In this document: piece after piece, positions 53,167 through 64,000 of the stretch
How the letters are laid out: every line of letters begins with the position of its first letter
Position numbering within the stretch: the stretch's first letter is position 1
Assembly: GCF_947172395.1 (NCBI RefSeq)
Contig: NC_069094.1
Span: forward strand, 14,870,292-14,934,291
Origin: Bicyclus anynana
Lineage: Eukaryota > Arthropoda > Insecta > Lepidoptera > Nymphalidae
Direction: 5' to 3'
Length of the DNA: 64,000 nucleotides
Notes under the pieces: model-generated
Database searches by the model: none
What the model was told of the DNA's origin: nothing
Seen by the model: the letters and a program-made list of their open reading frames with translations, nothing else
Translations under genes and position numbers: made by a program

Positions 53167-53827
53167 ACGGTTTCCGTGGCGCAGTGGTATGCGCGGTGGA
53201 TTTACAAGACGGAAGTCCTGGGTTCGATCCCCGGCTGGGCAGATTGAGATTTTCTTAAATGGTCCAGATCTGGCTGGTGGGATGCTTCGGCCGTGGCTAT
53301 AGTTACCCTACCGGCAAAGTATACGCCTAACCGATATATGTAGATAGCGCCTAACCGATAGCGATTTAGCCGAAAACCGAAAAGGGTGTGGATTTTCATC
53401 CTACTTCTAATAAGTTAGCATGCTTCCATCTTAGATTGCATCATCACTTTCCATTAGGTGAGATTGTAGTCAAGGGTTAACTTCGTCGTCATCAACCCAT
53501 ATTCGGCTCACTGCTGAGCTCGAGTCTCCTCTCAGAATAAGAGGGGTTAGGCCAATAGTCCACCACGCTGGCCCGATGCGGATTGGCAGACTTCACACAC
53601 GCAGAGAATGAAGATAATTCTCTGGTATGCAGGTTTCCTCACGATGTTTTCCTTCACCGATTGAGACACGTGATATTTAATTTCTTAAAATGCACACAAC
53701 TGAAAAGTTGGAGGTGCATGCCCGGGACCGGATTCGAGCCCACACCCTCCGGAATCGGAGGCAGAGGTCATATCCACTAGGCTATCACTGCTCATGCACA
53801 GGGTTAACTTATAGAGAATAAAAAAAA
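53167..53827 (+). mobile_element. SINE-A interrupted by SINE-B
   Basis: SINE-A runs 53167-53483, is interrupted, and resumes 53811-53827 with the tail. The tRNA-like head is intact (B-box GGGTTCGATCCC). Confidence 0.92.
53484..53800 (-). mobile_element. SINE-B nested in SINE-A, 10-bp target duplication
   Basis: Complete SINE-B in antisense. GGGTTAACTT at 53474-53483 is repeated at 53801-53810, so both ends of this insertion are defined. Confidence 0.92.
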
Positions 53828-54500
53828 CTAAAATAACAATAAAAAAAATAGTAAAATAATGTGAAGTTTGAAAGGAAATAGAGCATAATATGATCACCAA
53901 TAGGCCATTACGTAATTAATTGTAGCTTTTTAATTGCTTATCTCTTGGTCCATGGACATGACGACATAGGTTAATGGGCGCTGACCTTTGTACGAATGAA
54001 CGAATTACTATCGCGTGTGGAAGGAACATTTTTAACCGATATTAAAAAAAGTAGGGATTATTTGTTGTTTTTAGGGTTCTGTACCTGTTTTGTCACCTGT
54101 GGCGCTAATATAGAGAAACTAAACTTCGTCCGCGTGGAATTTAGTTTTTCACAAATCTTTCGGGAGCCATGGATTTTTCCGGGATAAAAAGTAGCCTCTT
54201 CACGAAATTATCTCGTTGATATCTCATGAACCGGGATAGTTAAACAGTTTTCACACATGATGTATTTCTATTGCCGCCACAATGACAAATACTAATGAAA
54301 TATATATCAAAGGGCTCCCATATAAACGTTTTTCTGCTGTTTTTATAGGTATGGAACCCTTCCTGAGCGACGCCTACTCTTACTTTTTTGTTGCATCTCT
54401 TCAATTCTGATACGCAACTTATCTGCCACTTCATGAAAGTTGTAATAAATAAAAGTTTGAATGAGATAGATAGGTTCTTTTAAAATTCACACCAACATAA

Positions 54501-54687
54501 TCTATACTAATATTATAAAGCTGAAGAGTTCGTTTGTTTGAACGCGCTAATCTCAGGAATTACTGGTCCGATTTGAAAAGTTATTTCAGTGTTAGATAGC
54601 CCACTTATCGAGAAAGGCTATATATTAATCCCCGCATATCTGCGGGAATGGGAACCACGCGGGTGAAGCCACGCGGCGTCAGCTAGT
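54501..54687 (+). mobile_element. Helitron-like element, short
   Basis: TCTATACTAATATTATAAAG to CGGCGTCAGCTAGT, inserted between A and T as expected of Helitrons. Same family as 39722-39931. Confidence 0.85.
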
Positions 54688-54834
54688 TATTTTATAATTT
54701 TTGATAATAGGTACAATGTACATATAAAATGCAATGTGATGATTTTTTAACCGACTTTAAATAAGAAGTTCTCAATTAGAGTGTGAGTTTTTTTTATAAT
54801 CAACTAATAATAATTAACATTTTTTTTTAAAAAG

Positions 54835-54965
54835 AATATTTGCCATATGTTTTATAATATGACCAACATTCCTATTCCCCTCCAAGTAATCGGGAAAGAC
54901 TGTGCTAGGAGTAGGTACGACAATAAACCAACGGGGAGGGGTTTAAACCACCACACATCACATTT
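54835..54965 (-). mobile_element. SINE-D, antisense copy
   Basis: GCCATATGTTTTATAATATG, GGAGTAGGTACGACAATAAA and AAACCACCACAC match the family at 11588 and 31812. Confidence 0.65.
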
Positions 54966-55584
54966 AAAGAGGCTTAAAATCATGGTACAATATAATGTAC
55001 GTAGTTGAATTCCCCATTTTGTAATCGCTATTAACGTCTATGTTGACCCACCCGAGAATCGAACCCGTTCAAATTGAGCTCAGTGAGGTCGTCAACATTC
55101 CTATGCGTCAGGTCCGGGCGAGCTGTTCTGCCAACGGTCCCAGGCCTGCAGTCAGACGGCGCCATTTTTATACCTGGCGGCCTTCCAAGTGTTCGACCGT
55201 TATCACAGCTAACGTTATCGGACTCTTGACGATCACTGCAAGCGATTAGCTGTGTCAGCAATTGTTGTAAGCATTGCGAATACTTGCATTTACGGAGAAA
55301 TGTAATTTAAGCCAGATTTACATTAGTCTAAAGGTCGCCATTGACAACTATTCTCACGTTCTGAAAAGCAAACAGCAGTACCTACGCGGCATACTGTACA
55401 AGTCATGTACGCAGTGACCAACACACGATCAGTTATAGTTGTGAGTGCTACAGAAACGTGAGAATAATTGACCGTTTGTGGCTAGCATGATGTGACGTGT
55501 CATGACGCATCAGAACAGAATCTGTATCATAAATTTTGTATGAGGAACATCAGACGCTATCACGACATGTCACACCACATAAGT

Positions 55585-55690
55585 GTAAAGGCGGATTTAC
55601 ATTTGTCTGGCAACATTTTGTGTGGCAACGTTTACACTTATAAATATAAATCCGGCTTTACGTTTGCTATGTTTGCGCTGCCTTAGACTT
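55585..55690. mobile_element. Probable MITE (imperfect inverted ends)
   Basis: GTAAAGGCGGATTTACATTT and AAATCCGGCTTTACG are imperfect reverse complements about 90 bp apart. Confidence 0.5.
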
Positions 55691-55851
55691 TTTTACACTA
55701 TACAGGGTGCTCGGGACTATTTTTCACAACTCTAGGGTTATATTCTTTAACAAAAAATAATTAAAAAATCAAAATGTTCAAGGCGTGTTCTAAAATGAAT
55801 ATTTTCGGAGTAAATAATATTTCTTTTTATAAATAGATCTTAATCTCTTCG

Positions 55852-55985
55852 ATCCTTGGCTGGGCCAATTGAGATTTTATTAATTGGTCCAGGTCTGGCT
55901 GGCCGTGGCTAGTTACCAACATCCATCATGTCCTACAGGCAAAAACGTACCGCCAAGTGATTTAGCGTTCCGGTAAGGTGTCATG
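55852..55985 (+). mobile_element. SINE-A fragment
   Basis: TCGATCCTTGGCTGGGCCAA through GCCAAGTGATTTAGCGTTCC; head and tail missing. Confidence 0.75.
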
Positions 55986-56388
55986 TTATTCCTTCATTCA
56001 TTTACATAATAAATTTCTGTTATCAGTGTTTATCAGTTAAAAACAATACCAATAGTATAAAGTAATTAATTTTGTTCGAGGACTTTATTACACTTCCACA
56101 ACTTCCTTTACTTGGAAAACTTTGACCCTTCGAATTATTTTTAACCGACTTCAAAAAAAGGAGGAGGTTCTTAGTTTGACTGTTTTCCGTGTGATAAGTC
56201 TTGGAAGAGGCTGGTATATTTTAGATCTGAAATTTCTTATCTGAAATCTTATTGTAAGACACAAGTAGTAATAAAGTTCGAATAAAGTATTTTAGTCAAT
56301 TGTTCTTTGATTTAAGTTGCTTTGTTTGTCTTTATAGCTGTTTATTATGATAAAGTTATTGTGGTTTAACAAAAAAAATGTGTGGTGG

Positions 56389-56434
56389 AAAATTCCTCTC
56401 TTTGTGACATTATTGTCACAAAGAGAGGAATTTT
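56389..56434. repeat. Perfect 21-bp hairpin with 4-nt loop
   Basis: AAAATTCCTCTCTTTGTGACA and its exact reverse complement around TTAT. Pairing continues outward with one bulge (GGTG/CACC). Confidence 0.9.
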
Positions 56435-56478
56435 CACCGCATTCTCAGCGGATGTTATATAGCCCATGTGCCAACTAA

Positions 56479-56590
56479 AGTGTTTTTCAGATAGCATGGG
56501 TACGGTGACAGTGCCTTATGACGTTTACAATACGTACCATTATAGTGAATCGCGGCAAACTTTCAAGAGTGAAACGAACTGTAACAGGAA
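56479..56590. mobile_element. Relative of the 34844 MITE
   Basis: AGTGTTTTTCAGATAGCATG and GGTACGGTGACA match the 34844 left end exactly; the right end is not preserved. Confidence 0.6.
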
Positions 56591-56884
56591 TGTATCATAA
56601 TAAATAAACAACTTTTCAACGAAATTTAATTTTAATGTAATGTCAGCCTTTTTTGCTAAATATCTATTAGACTATTAAAGTATAGTATAGCCTGTTTTTC
56701 TATATTAGTTCTGTTTAGTTTAGCCATTTTTTAAAATGTGTTCGTGGTACAAACAAAATATGGTCCAACTGATGTCAAAATTATCATATTCTAAGCAGTA
56801 ATGCATTCCCCTGCTGAGTTTCCTTATCTGTCTGTAATAACTTCGATTAGAATATTTCAAACGAAACAGAGCAATCATCATTAT

Positions 56885-57075
56885 CAGCTTGCTAGCGGAC
56901 GCTCGCGACTTCGCCCGCGTGGAATTTAGTTTTTCACAAATCCCTCGGGAACCATGGATTTTTCCGGAATAAAAAGTAGCCTATGTGTTAATCCAGACTA
57001 TAATCTATCTTTACTTCAAATTTCAGGTGATTCGGTTCAGTAGCTGAGGCGTGAAAGAGTAACAAACATTCATAC
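56885..57075 (-). mobile_element. Helitron-like or related element, antisense
   Basis: CTTGCTAGCGGACGCTCGCG, CTTCGCCCGCGTGGAATTTA, then TCCGGAATAAAAAGTAGCCT. The GGATAAAAAGTAGCC block also occurs at 54177-54196. Confidence 0.6.
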
Positions 57076-57079
57076 AGCG

Positions 57080-57197
57080 CTAATGGCTTGACATCTGATA
57101 CAACTGATCGCGTGTTGGTCACGATGAGAATGTCATCATGCCGATCGCGACCAACAAATGATCAGTTTTAAAAGACGTCAAGCATTTAGCGCTGCAG
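57080..57197. mobile_element. Palindromic MITE AGCGCTAA...TTAGCGCT
   Basis: AGCGCTAATGGCTTGACATC at one end and GACGTCAAGCATTTAGCGCT at the other, with further complementarity (CGCGTGTTGGTC / GACCAACAAATG). Confidence 0.7.
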
Positions 57198-58099
57198 GCA
57201 TGTGGACTTATCGGTGAGTGGCTGGCATTAGACACCCGGGTTACCACCATCTACCCAACTCATTATCTTTTTATAACCCGACCCAGGATCTCATGATCCA
57301 AAACCAAATAGGCACATTTCTACACAGCAATACTGTATAGAAATAGATTTCTATACAGCAATACTGTTTACAAATAAATATGACAGTTTTCTCCGACGAG
57401 CTTTAACGACAAGCCCTAAGAATAAGAATAAGAATAAGAATCATTTATTTGCAAGAAACATTACATTTAGTTATACAAAGATGTTCTTATGTATTAGGTA
57501 ACAATGTTTCAACATTTATAGGTATACAAATGTTTATTGTTTAATTAATTAAATTAAAATTTAATGACATTAAGTTTAATTAATACTATTTTTTTGAAGC
57601 ATCAGCAAAGTACTCTTCTATGGAGTAGTAACTTATTTCTATTAGTATTCACTACATTTGTGTCAGCCCTGCGTTTGGTCTATTTCTGTGTTCCTATATT
57701 TGTGTCGGTGTAAATATTTGTCCACCGAACGATTGTTTAACGGCCCAATTATTTTTCTTTACTATAAACAGTTAATTAACTATGTGGCATTGTCGTATAG
57801 GTGCATTGGGGCAGCATGGTGGTTCTAAGCTCTATATCCTCTACGTATGGAGGCCTTCCTTCCATTAAAATGGGCAGATAATCATGATGGTGATGATGAA
57901 ACTATTGTGAGATTAAAGTTATTCGTTTGTGCCATTTCTAATTATCTAATCTAAGTACGCGTGAAAATCTATGTAAATTTTCAACCCCTATTTTACCACT
58001 TTAGGGGTTTAATTTTAAAAATTCTTGAATCACATTAGTTTTTGTATTTTTTCATGGTTTACGAACAAATTTTAAAAACTGTAACTCTAAATTAGATTT

Positions 58100-58262
58100 T
58101 TCATACAAATTTTCAACCCCTATTTCATTCCATTTTTTTTAGGGTCAAAAAGTAGCCCATTTAGCATTATACCAAAATTCATCTTGATCGGTTCATTCGT
58201 TAAGCCGTGAAAAGGTAACAGACAGACAGACTTACTTTCACATTTATAATATTAGTATAGGT
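58100..58262 (-). mobile_element. Helitron-like 5' end, antisense
   Basis: ATCGGTTCATTCGTTAAGCC, then GACAGACAGAC and ATTTATAATATTAGTATAGG, the reversed 5' terminus. Confidence 0.6.
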
Positions 58263-58704
58263 AGATGATAAAGAGGCAATGTTTGTGTTATATGGATATG
58301 TGGATATTCTCTGCTTCTATAGAAACTATTTAAAAAATATATTTTACCACTAGAAAGCCATGTTTTTTGTGAGTGTTTTAAAATACATTTTCATATTCTC
58401 ACGAAAACGGAAACTACGCAAGTTAAACTTCGTGGCGTCGGCCAGTAGTAAGTAAATTCTATTAAATTTTGTTATTTTTCTATTAGAAAATCATTTACAG
58501 AAGAAGCAATAGCAATTATAGGCTTACTTACGAATGTCTTTGTCAGTAAAAAACAGAAAGTCATGTGGATTTCCCAAGTACGTACTATATTGTACCGAAT
58601 CTAAAGGTCGTAAAGGGAAAAAATCTACCAAGGAAAATCAAAAGTTCTAAATTTAACCATAACAATTTGAAACATTGTTTTTTTTCCAGAAAGAATACAG
58701 GAAC

Positions 58705-58880
58705 TTAAGCTAATTTATCCTAATAACTATACAAATCATGCCCACGTGGAATGGTGGCAAGAATACTGGCTGCATTTCCGCGCTGGACAGCCAGGCTGAT
58801 CCTTTGCGCAATAAATGAGCCAGCCCTTCTGTCACCAGTCGAGGCAACTAGCCGCGGTGAAATGATTCAGAGATTTTTTT
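58705..58880 (+). mobile_element. LINE fragment, inverted twin of 34998-35175
   Basis: CATGCCCACGTGGAATGGTG, GGCTGATCCTTTGCGCAATA and AGTCGAGGCAACTAGCCGCG. Crossed by a 76-codon frame of no recognised function. Confidence 0.65.
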
Positions 58881-59451
58881 GGCACTGCGACTCCATGGCT
58901 CAAGGATGTCCGCGGCAAAAATTAAATAATTTTGAATTGCCTATAAATTATTATAAAGCAATGACACAGGTACAGTGCTGATGGTGATGGTGATAAGGAA
59001 AGGCGTAAACTTCATTATTAAAGGGTTTCAAATAAATCAATTACCACACGCTAGTTTGTAAATATTTTATGAGCCTTCGCGGCTATTGATTATGAATTTT
59101 TATTTGTGAACACAGAACTGACGATTGAAAATAAGCGTTTTCAGATATTATGCCTATAAATTAAATATCATTGTTTAACCCCCGACGCAAAAAGAGGGGT
59201 GTTATAATTTTGACGTGTCTGTATGTCTGACAGTCTGTCTGTAGCATCATAGCTCCCAAATGGATGATGCGATTTCAATTTAGTTTTTTTTGTAACAAAG
59301 GTGACTTACGGGCGAGTGTCTTAGACATGTTTGATGAAAATCGGTTGAGCTGTTTAAAAGTTGTGGGGGGTGAAAGTGGGAAAGAATAACCGAATGTCGG
59401 CAAATATACTCGAGTAACCACCATTTAAATTATGGTGTATAATGCCCACAT

Positions 59452-59935
59452 GCAGCGTTAACGGCTTGACATCCGATAAAACTGATCGTGTGTTATCGTC
59501 AGGGGCGTAGGTGCCGCCGTATCTGCCGTATCAACGATACGGGGCCCCTGAACTACACGGGCCCCATGCGTGTGAAAATAAAGGTTATTAAAATTTAACC
59601 TCACATAATCTGGTGCTTCCTAGGGAAAAAACATAAAAAAAACTACAGAGTTTTCACTTCAGAAATGACAAGAGCCAAAAAAAAAAATCTGTTTTTCCGG
59701 GTTTATAAGCGTGCGGTCTACAAGTTAGAAACATCCTACTTATATAGGTCATATCACTATCATATTTATTTTAAGCGGGCATTTTTGTTTCTTTTGTGAG
59801 AAATCTTAAACCTTAATTTGGTGCCCCCAACTAATTTTGATACAGGGCCACTACAAGACACGCTGCGCCACTGGACTTATCGGATCCGTTTTATCACACG
59901 ATCAGTTTTATCGGATGTCCTACCGTAAGCGCTGC
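59452..59935. mobile_element. Same MITE family split by an insertion
   Basis: AGCGTTAACGGCTTGACATC ... ACTGATCGTGTG at 59454 and CACACGATCAGTTTTATCGG ... AAGCGCTGC at 59896 are the two halves, separated by about 380 bp containing ACGGGGCCCCTG and a C-rich patch. Confidence 0.65.
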
Positions 59936-59999
59936 AGGTATGTGAGCTTATTGGATCGTGGGTGGCTAGCTTAAAGCTGTGTACCAAGGCTATGATGTT

Positions 60000-62900
60000 A
60001 TACCTACTTACCTACTCATACATGCATACAAATCAAACAAAACTTGTCAATATCTGAAGAGAAAACCTTGTAACCATTTTTGGCAGGCATGTGAGATTCG
60101 ACGTAATAAAAGTTTATACGGAAAAGAGTGCAGAATGTTAATAAGGGTTCTGTTTTTATACTACGTACGTTTGGAACCCTAAAAACGCCCGCAACTTCGT
60201 CTATCTGGAACTCTTATTTTACAAAAAACCCGGGAAGCATGTCTATAGTCAAGCTACAAACAGTTTCGAATCGTCAGGTAATAATATTATAAGATAATGG
60301 TGATAATAATTAGTCGAAAACTTAAAATAAAAGTTACTAGGTTTCTTAACGCGCCTTGGACTAAGAAGAATTTTAGGGATTTCATGGATTTTCCGGGATA
60401 AAAAGTTAAAAAGCTTTAAGGGGAGAGGAAGGGTTAGATTTAAAAAAAACTATGTCTTATTGTTTTTATCCTGACACTTCTTGAGTAAGAAAACTAAACC
60501 AACGATAGATATTTGCATTTTACCAGTGGGTTACACAATCGTTGACCCCGACTTTAATTATCTAAAGCGAAATTAATAAATTCTCGGAAATAAATAAATA
60601 GTCTGAAAGGTGTTTCTTTATTATATGTGTGTATGTTCTGTTTTTTTACGACTATGATTGTCAATTATTTTATTATCAGTTTTTCTTTTATTCCAGGTAC
60701 TTGATGTTGAAGACTGATTTTAGATAAACAAAAAAAAAACATTATAATCATTTATACTAAACAAGATAATAATTTAAGTATTGTTTTTTGTCATAAGTGG
60801 TTACTTGCTGGGATTTTTAAAATGAAATAAAATTATAACCTACCTTCTAATTTTCGAAAGTTGGTAAGTTCGTCGTTTCTATTATAATCTTTTTAACATA
60901 AAAATGGTACCGACTTCGAAGACGTATTTCAGTTATTTTGATTTTAACACAAAATTACTAAACCGATTTTCATGAAAATTAAATGGGACCAAAAAAAATT
61001 AATTGGTAAATAAATGACGAAGTTATGACGTAACAAACTAAATAATAGTAATAACATACGCCTCGAATTGAGAACCTCCTCCTTTTTTGAAAGTTGGTAA
61101 AAAATAGCAATGTTTGGCTGTCATGAACTGCTGCAACGCGTGCTATAAAACTACTCACTGTTCAAAGCTTTTTTTTGTTTGACTGAAATCGGGAAAATCT
61201 AATAGCAAGTAAAGAAAATTTGTAGAGGGTACTTACATAAATGTTGCAATAAGGAAAATTAATGAAGTAAAATGACATTGTACTTTGATATTTTCTACTG
61301 GTAGAAACAAATAGGTTTCTTTATTTCAATAATATCGATAAGCATGCTGCAGATAGATTGCCAAGATATTGACAAAAATTAGATTTTTTTCGTGTCGTGC
61401 CACAAAGTCATTATAATAGCTAGAGGACATCAGAAAAACTACTTTAAACCTTATACTTTAAAACTCCTTTAATTATGGTCGTAGGTAAGTATTTAATTAT
61501 TAGAATATTTTCTTGTATTAAAAACAAACGAAAAATCGTTTATCAATGTTATTGTTATTAATATCAATGGAATTACGTATAAAGATATCAAAGATACGTT
61601 TTTTTTCAAAATAAAAATTATATATACTCACGATTTTTATGTGGAAAAGGGAAGCACAGTTTTCAGGTTAAAAACACTGTATCCTCGTAAATAATAGAGT
61701 TAGTTTTTATGAGACGGTACATAACTGGCACATTACGTGGCACGCGGGCGACCTACGCGCTCATTCCTCGCCGACTAGTCCTAATGAATTGTGACTGGGT
61801 TGCCAGAATTTTGGACTTGATTTCCCACTTTTATTATATTTTATTAACAGGACAATTTGTTTTAGGAGTAGTTTACACCATTTCGGCAATGCATTATATA
61901 GATTCTTAGAAATATTTTTATTGTAGAACCTCTTATTGTAATTACTGTTTTTTGCAAGAATAAATAAAAAATAAAATAAAAAAGTTTGTCATGATGTATG
62001 TCAGTGTATTTGTCATGATGATCTCAACCTACACGAAGAATCACACCTGTTGGTAGGTATATTTAAAATTAGGTAACCGTACAAATATTTGATTAAATTT
62101 GGAAATTTTAGCTAGAATTTGATGGAAATGGCAGGACAGACATACTTTTAGCAATGTTATGATATTACACTAATTTAATAGATTGTTTTTGTGTAACTGT
62201 GTTTGTTTGGTACTCCTTTACGCCGCAATTAGGTATTGAACAGACGTGGTTGATTTGATTTGGAGTGGAAATAAACTATATCCTGGAAATAACACATGTT
62301 TTACTTTTTATATCGGAACAATACATGGCACCCACGAGGATACTGAACAACATGATTTCATTGAATTCATTGATTTGATTCAATTGTTTAGCCTTGTAAA
62401 CGTTACAGAAAGACAGATTTACTGTTACATTTTGTAAAAAAAGTTTGTATGTTTGTAATGTTTTGGGTGACAGTATCGTGTTATGAAAGTGTAAACACTG
62501 ATATTTATTATTACGCTACCTCAAATTAAAATTTTTGTGAAAAGGAAACCTATTTTTTCGGGCCGGTCCCAGAAACTTCCACGCTTAAAAGCAAATGTCT
62601 TTAGTGTGGCAACATTCGACAATTTCAGTTTATTTTTGTTTCTTGACGGTGATGGCTTTAATGATAAGATGATAATATTATTTCTATGGAGGAGTTTTAT
62701 AAGCTTTTTTCGTAAGCTGTTTAGATATGATAATGTTTTTATTAAGTTTTAGTACAATCATCATTTGACATACTGCCAAGCGATTTGGATATGTAGCTGT
62801 TTAAACCTAAAAGCTGTTTGTTAATATGGCCACTTTGGTTCAGGAAAACGATAGTTTAATTCAGTGATATACTTTTATATGCTTATTTTTGCCGCCCAGC

Positions 62901-63300
62901 ACCATTGCTAGTTTTAGTTAACCCTCATTCGCACGAGAGTCTTTTTAACGGGCGTTCAAATATAAGAAATGCATTCCCAAATATATGTTCACACGGCAAC
63001 ATTTATAAAACACGACGTTTTTTTCGAGCAGTGTTGCATTTTCAATTTTGGGTGTTGGAAATAGATCTTCATTTAACTTCATACTATATTTGAAAGCTTT
63101 TTTATCGTCCGTTAAAGACGGAGGACAGAGCTGACACTGGCATAACTCCGCCATTTGACATTTATCTTCTCTTCACGAGGTAATGTCACATGCTAGACGC
63201 GATGGAAATACCACTTACCATCAAGCGGACCATCTGTTTGGTCCATCAATTATTACTAGGAAGAAATACTTTTGTGTATTGATTTACACGTAGACGGCCG
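60000..63300. other. Intergenic, AT-rich, no gene recognised
   Basis: Open frames of 60-75 codons occur but none shows a known motif or convincing splice context. Repeat traces: GGATAAAAAGTTAAAAAG near 60400 and CCTCCTCCTTTTTTGAAAGT near 61076. Upstream exon(s) of Vha100 may lie somewhere between 48.1 kb and beyond, but I could not place them. Confidence 0.45.
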
Positions 63301-63312
63301 TGATGCGAATAG

Positions 63313-63350
63313 TATAAAATGCGGTCTTTAAATGTAATGGTGTTTATTCA
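63313..63350 (+). promoter_or_regulatory. Possible TATA/initiator core promoter
   Basis: TATAAAA at 63313-63319 and TTCAGCA with A at 63350, spacing slightly long for a canonical pair. A 14-codon ORF starts about 47 nt after the putative start site, and GGAG|GTAGGT near 63540 could be a donor. Very tentative. Confidence 0.2.
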
Positions 63351-64000
63351 GCACTCAATCTAACCCCACAATTGGCTGCTCGAGTGCTCAGAATTATGAG
63401 TGTACGAACATCAGCAATGAAAACATCTGTTAGGTGTTGATGGATGTGTGAATTGTGTGATGCTCTAGCTTTTAGAGGTCCGTAGTCAACAAGGAACCCT
63501 TATAGATTTGCCAAGAAAGTCATACAGCAGGATTTTCGGGAGGTAGGTTTATTAATAATGAATTTTGTATATTGCAATTGTACCTTTATTTTATTTTTAA
63601 TTTAATTTGGTAATTGTGACTGTTTGTATTTTTTTTTTTCACCATGAAATTTATAATATTTGCAAACTATTAGTTTAGTTGAATGTTGTAACACGTACTG
63701 TGTGTAGGTTGTCTTAGGTACATGTTTAGTGGGGATGAATTTTTTACTCGTTTATGCCCTAACGTCCACTATATTTTATATTATAGATATGTTGCGTGCC
63801 TCCAAAATCACCGCAAAAAGTGATCCGAATTTAGCTACTCTACTGAGCGCACACATGCACATTGTGTGTGTGTTTTTTTTTGTACACAATATTTATTTAT
63901 TTATGTATATACAGTTTTTACAGTTCCTGAACACACAGCTCGACATTGAATACCTACAATGTTTAGGTATTATATTTTGTTTAAATAATTAATAACTTTC

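Noticed and set aside
55040..55100. tRNA-like segment (GAGAATCGAACC on the plus strand, a reversed B-box)
   Set aside because: Only a B-box-like word is convincing; no full cloverleaf could be drawn and no second copy was found.
56389..56434. microRNA precursor
   Set aside because: The stem is perfectly paired with a 4-nt loop, too short a loop and too perfect for a typical precursor.
1..64000. CRISPR arrays, prophage, toxin-antitoxin or other bacterial defence systems
   Set aside because: Spliced eukaryotic genes and insect retroposons throughout; no regularly spaced identical short repeats.

Overview
The window is nuclear DNA of an insect, almost certainly a moth or butterfly (Lepidoptera). 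It is AT-rich, has short exons in kilobase-scale introns with canonical GT/AG borders, and is crowded with repeats of lepidopteran type: tRNA-headed SINEs, 3' ends of non-LTR retrotransposons with TGATGA tails, and Helitron-like elements beginning TCTATACTAATATTATAAA and ending CTAGT. No bacterial operon, CRISPR array, rRNA or convincing free-standing tRNA gene is present.

Two protein-coding genes can be assembled exon by exon. (1) Plus strand, 12354-20754: a katanin p60-type AAA+ microtubule-severing ATPase of eight coding exons and 515 residues. All splice phases agree. Its AAA core is complete, but instead of the usual N-terminal MIT domain it has a short segment (DPFF, a Met-rich stretch, then PFG) resembling the N-terminus of myeloid leukemia factor (MLF) proteins. 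A perfect RFX X-box palindrome lies about 165 bp upstream of the start, which suggests a ciliary or sperm-flagellar gene. (2) Minus strand, 24628-47997: V-type H+-ATPase subunit a (Vha100) in 13 coding exons and 815 residues, with the two essential transmembrane arginines and a further upstream non-coding (or start-bearing) exon implied. The two genes converge, with about 3.9 kb between their stop codons.

Layout: 1-9002 is a near-perfect tandem duplication (unit about 5.29 kb; first copy enters from outside the window) holding a hAT-type MITE, a SINE, LINE pieces and a 15-16 bp minisatellite, with no credible gene. 9003-12177 is intergenic repeat debris. 12178-20952 is the katanin gene with its X-box and poly(A) signal. 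20953-24627 is intergenic. 24628-48017 is Vha100, whose introns hold most of the structural oddities (three-times-repeated 130-bp unit with a long inverted repeat, 462-bp tandem duplication, Helitrons, SINE/LINE chimera). 48018-64000 contains no recognisable coding exon; it has a pair of 500-bp TA-flanked TIR elements in opposite orientation, a nested SINE with clear target duplication, hairpins and other transposon fragments.

The two genes have no obvious functional link: one acts on microtubules, the other acidifies organelles or energises membranes. The best candidates for something undescribed are the MLF-like/katanin architecture with its X-box, and the transposon tail that abuts and probably supplies the 3' splice site of the last katanin exon.
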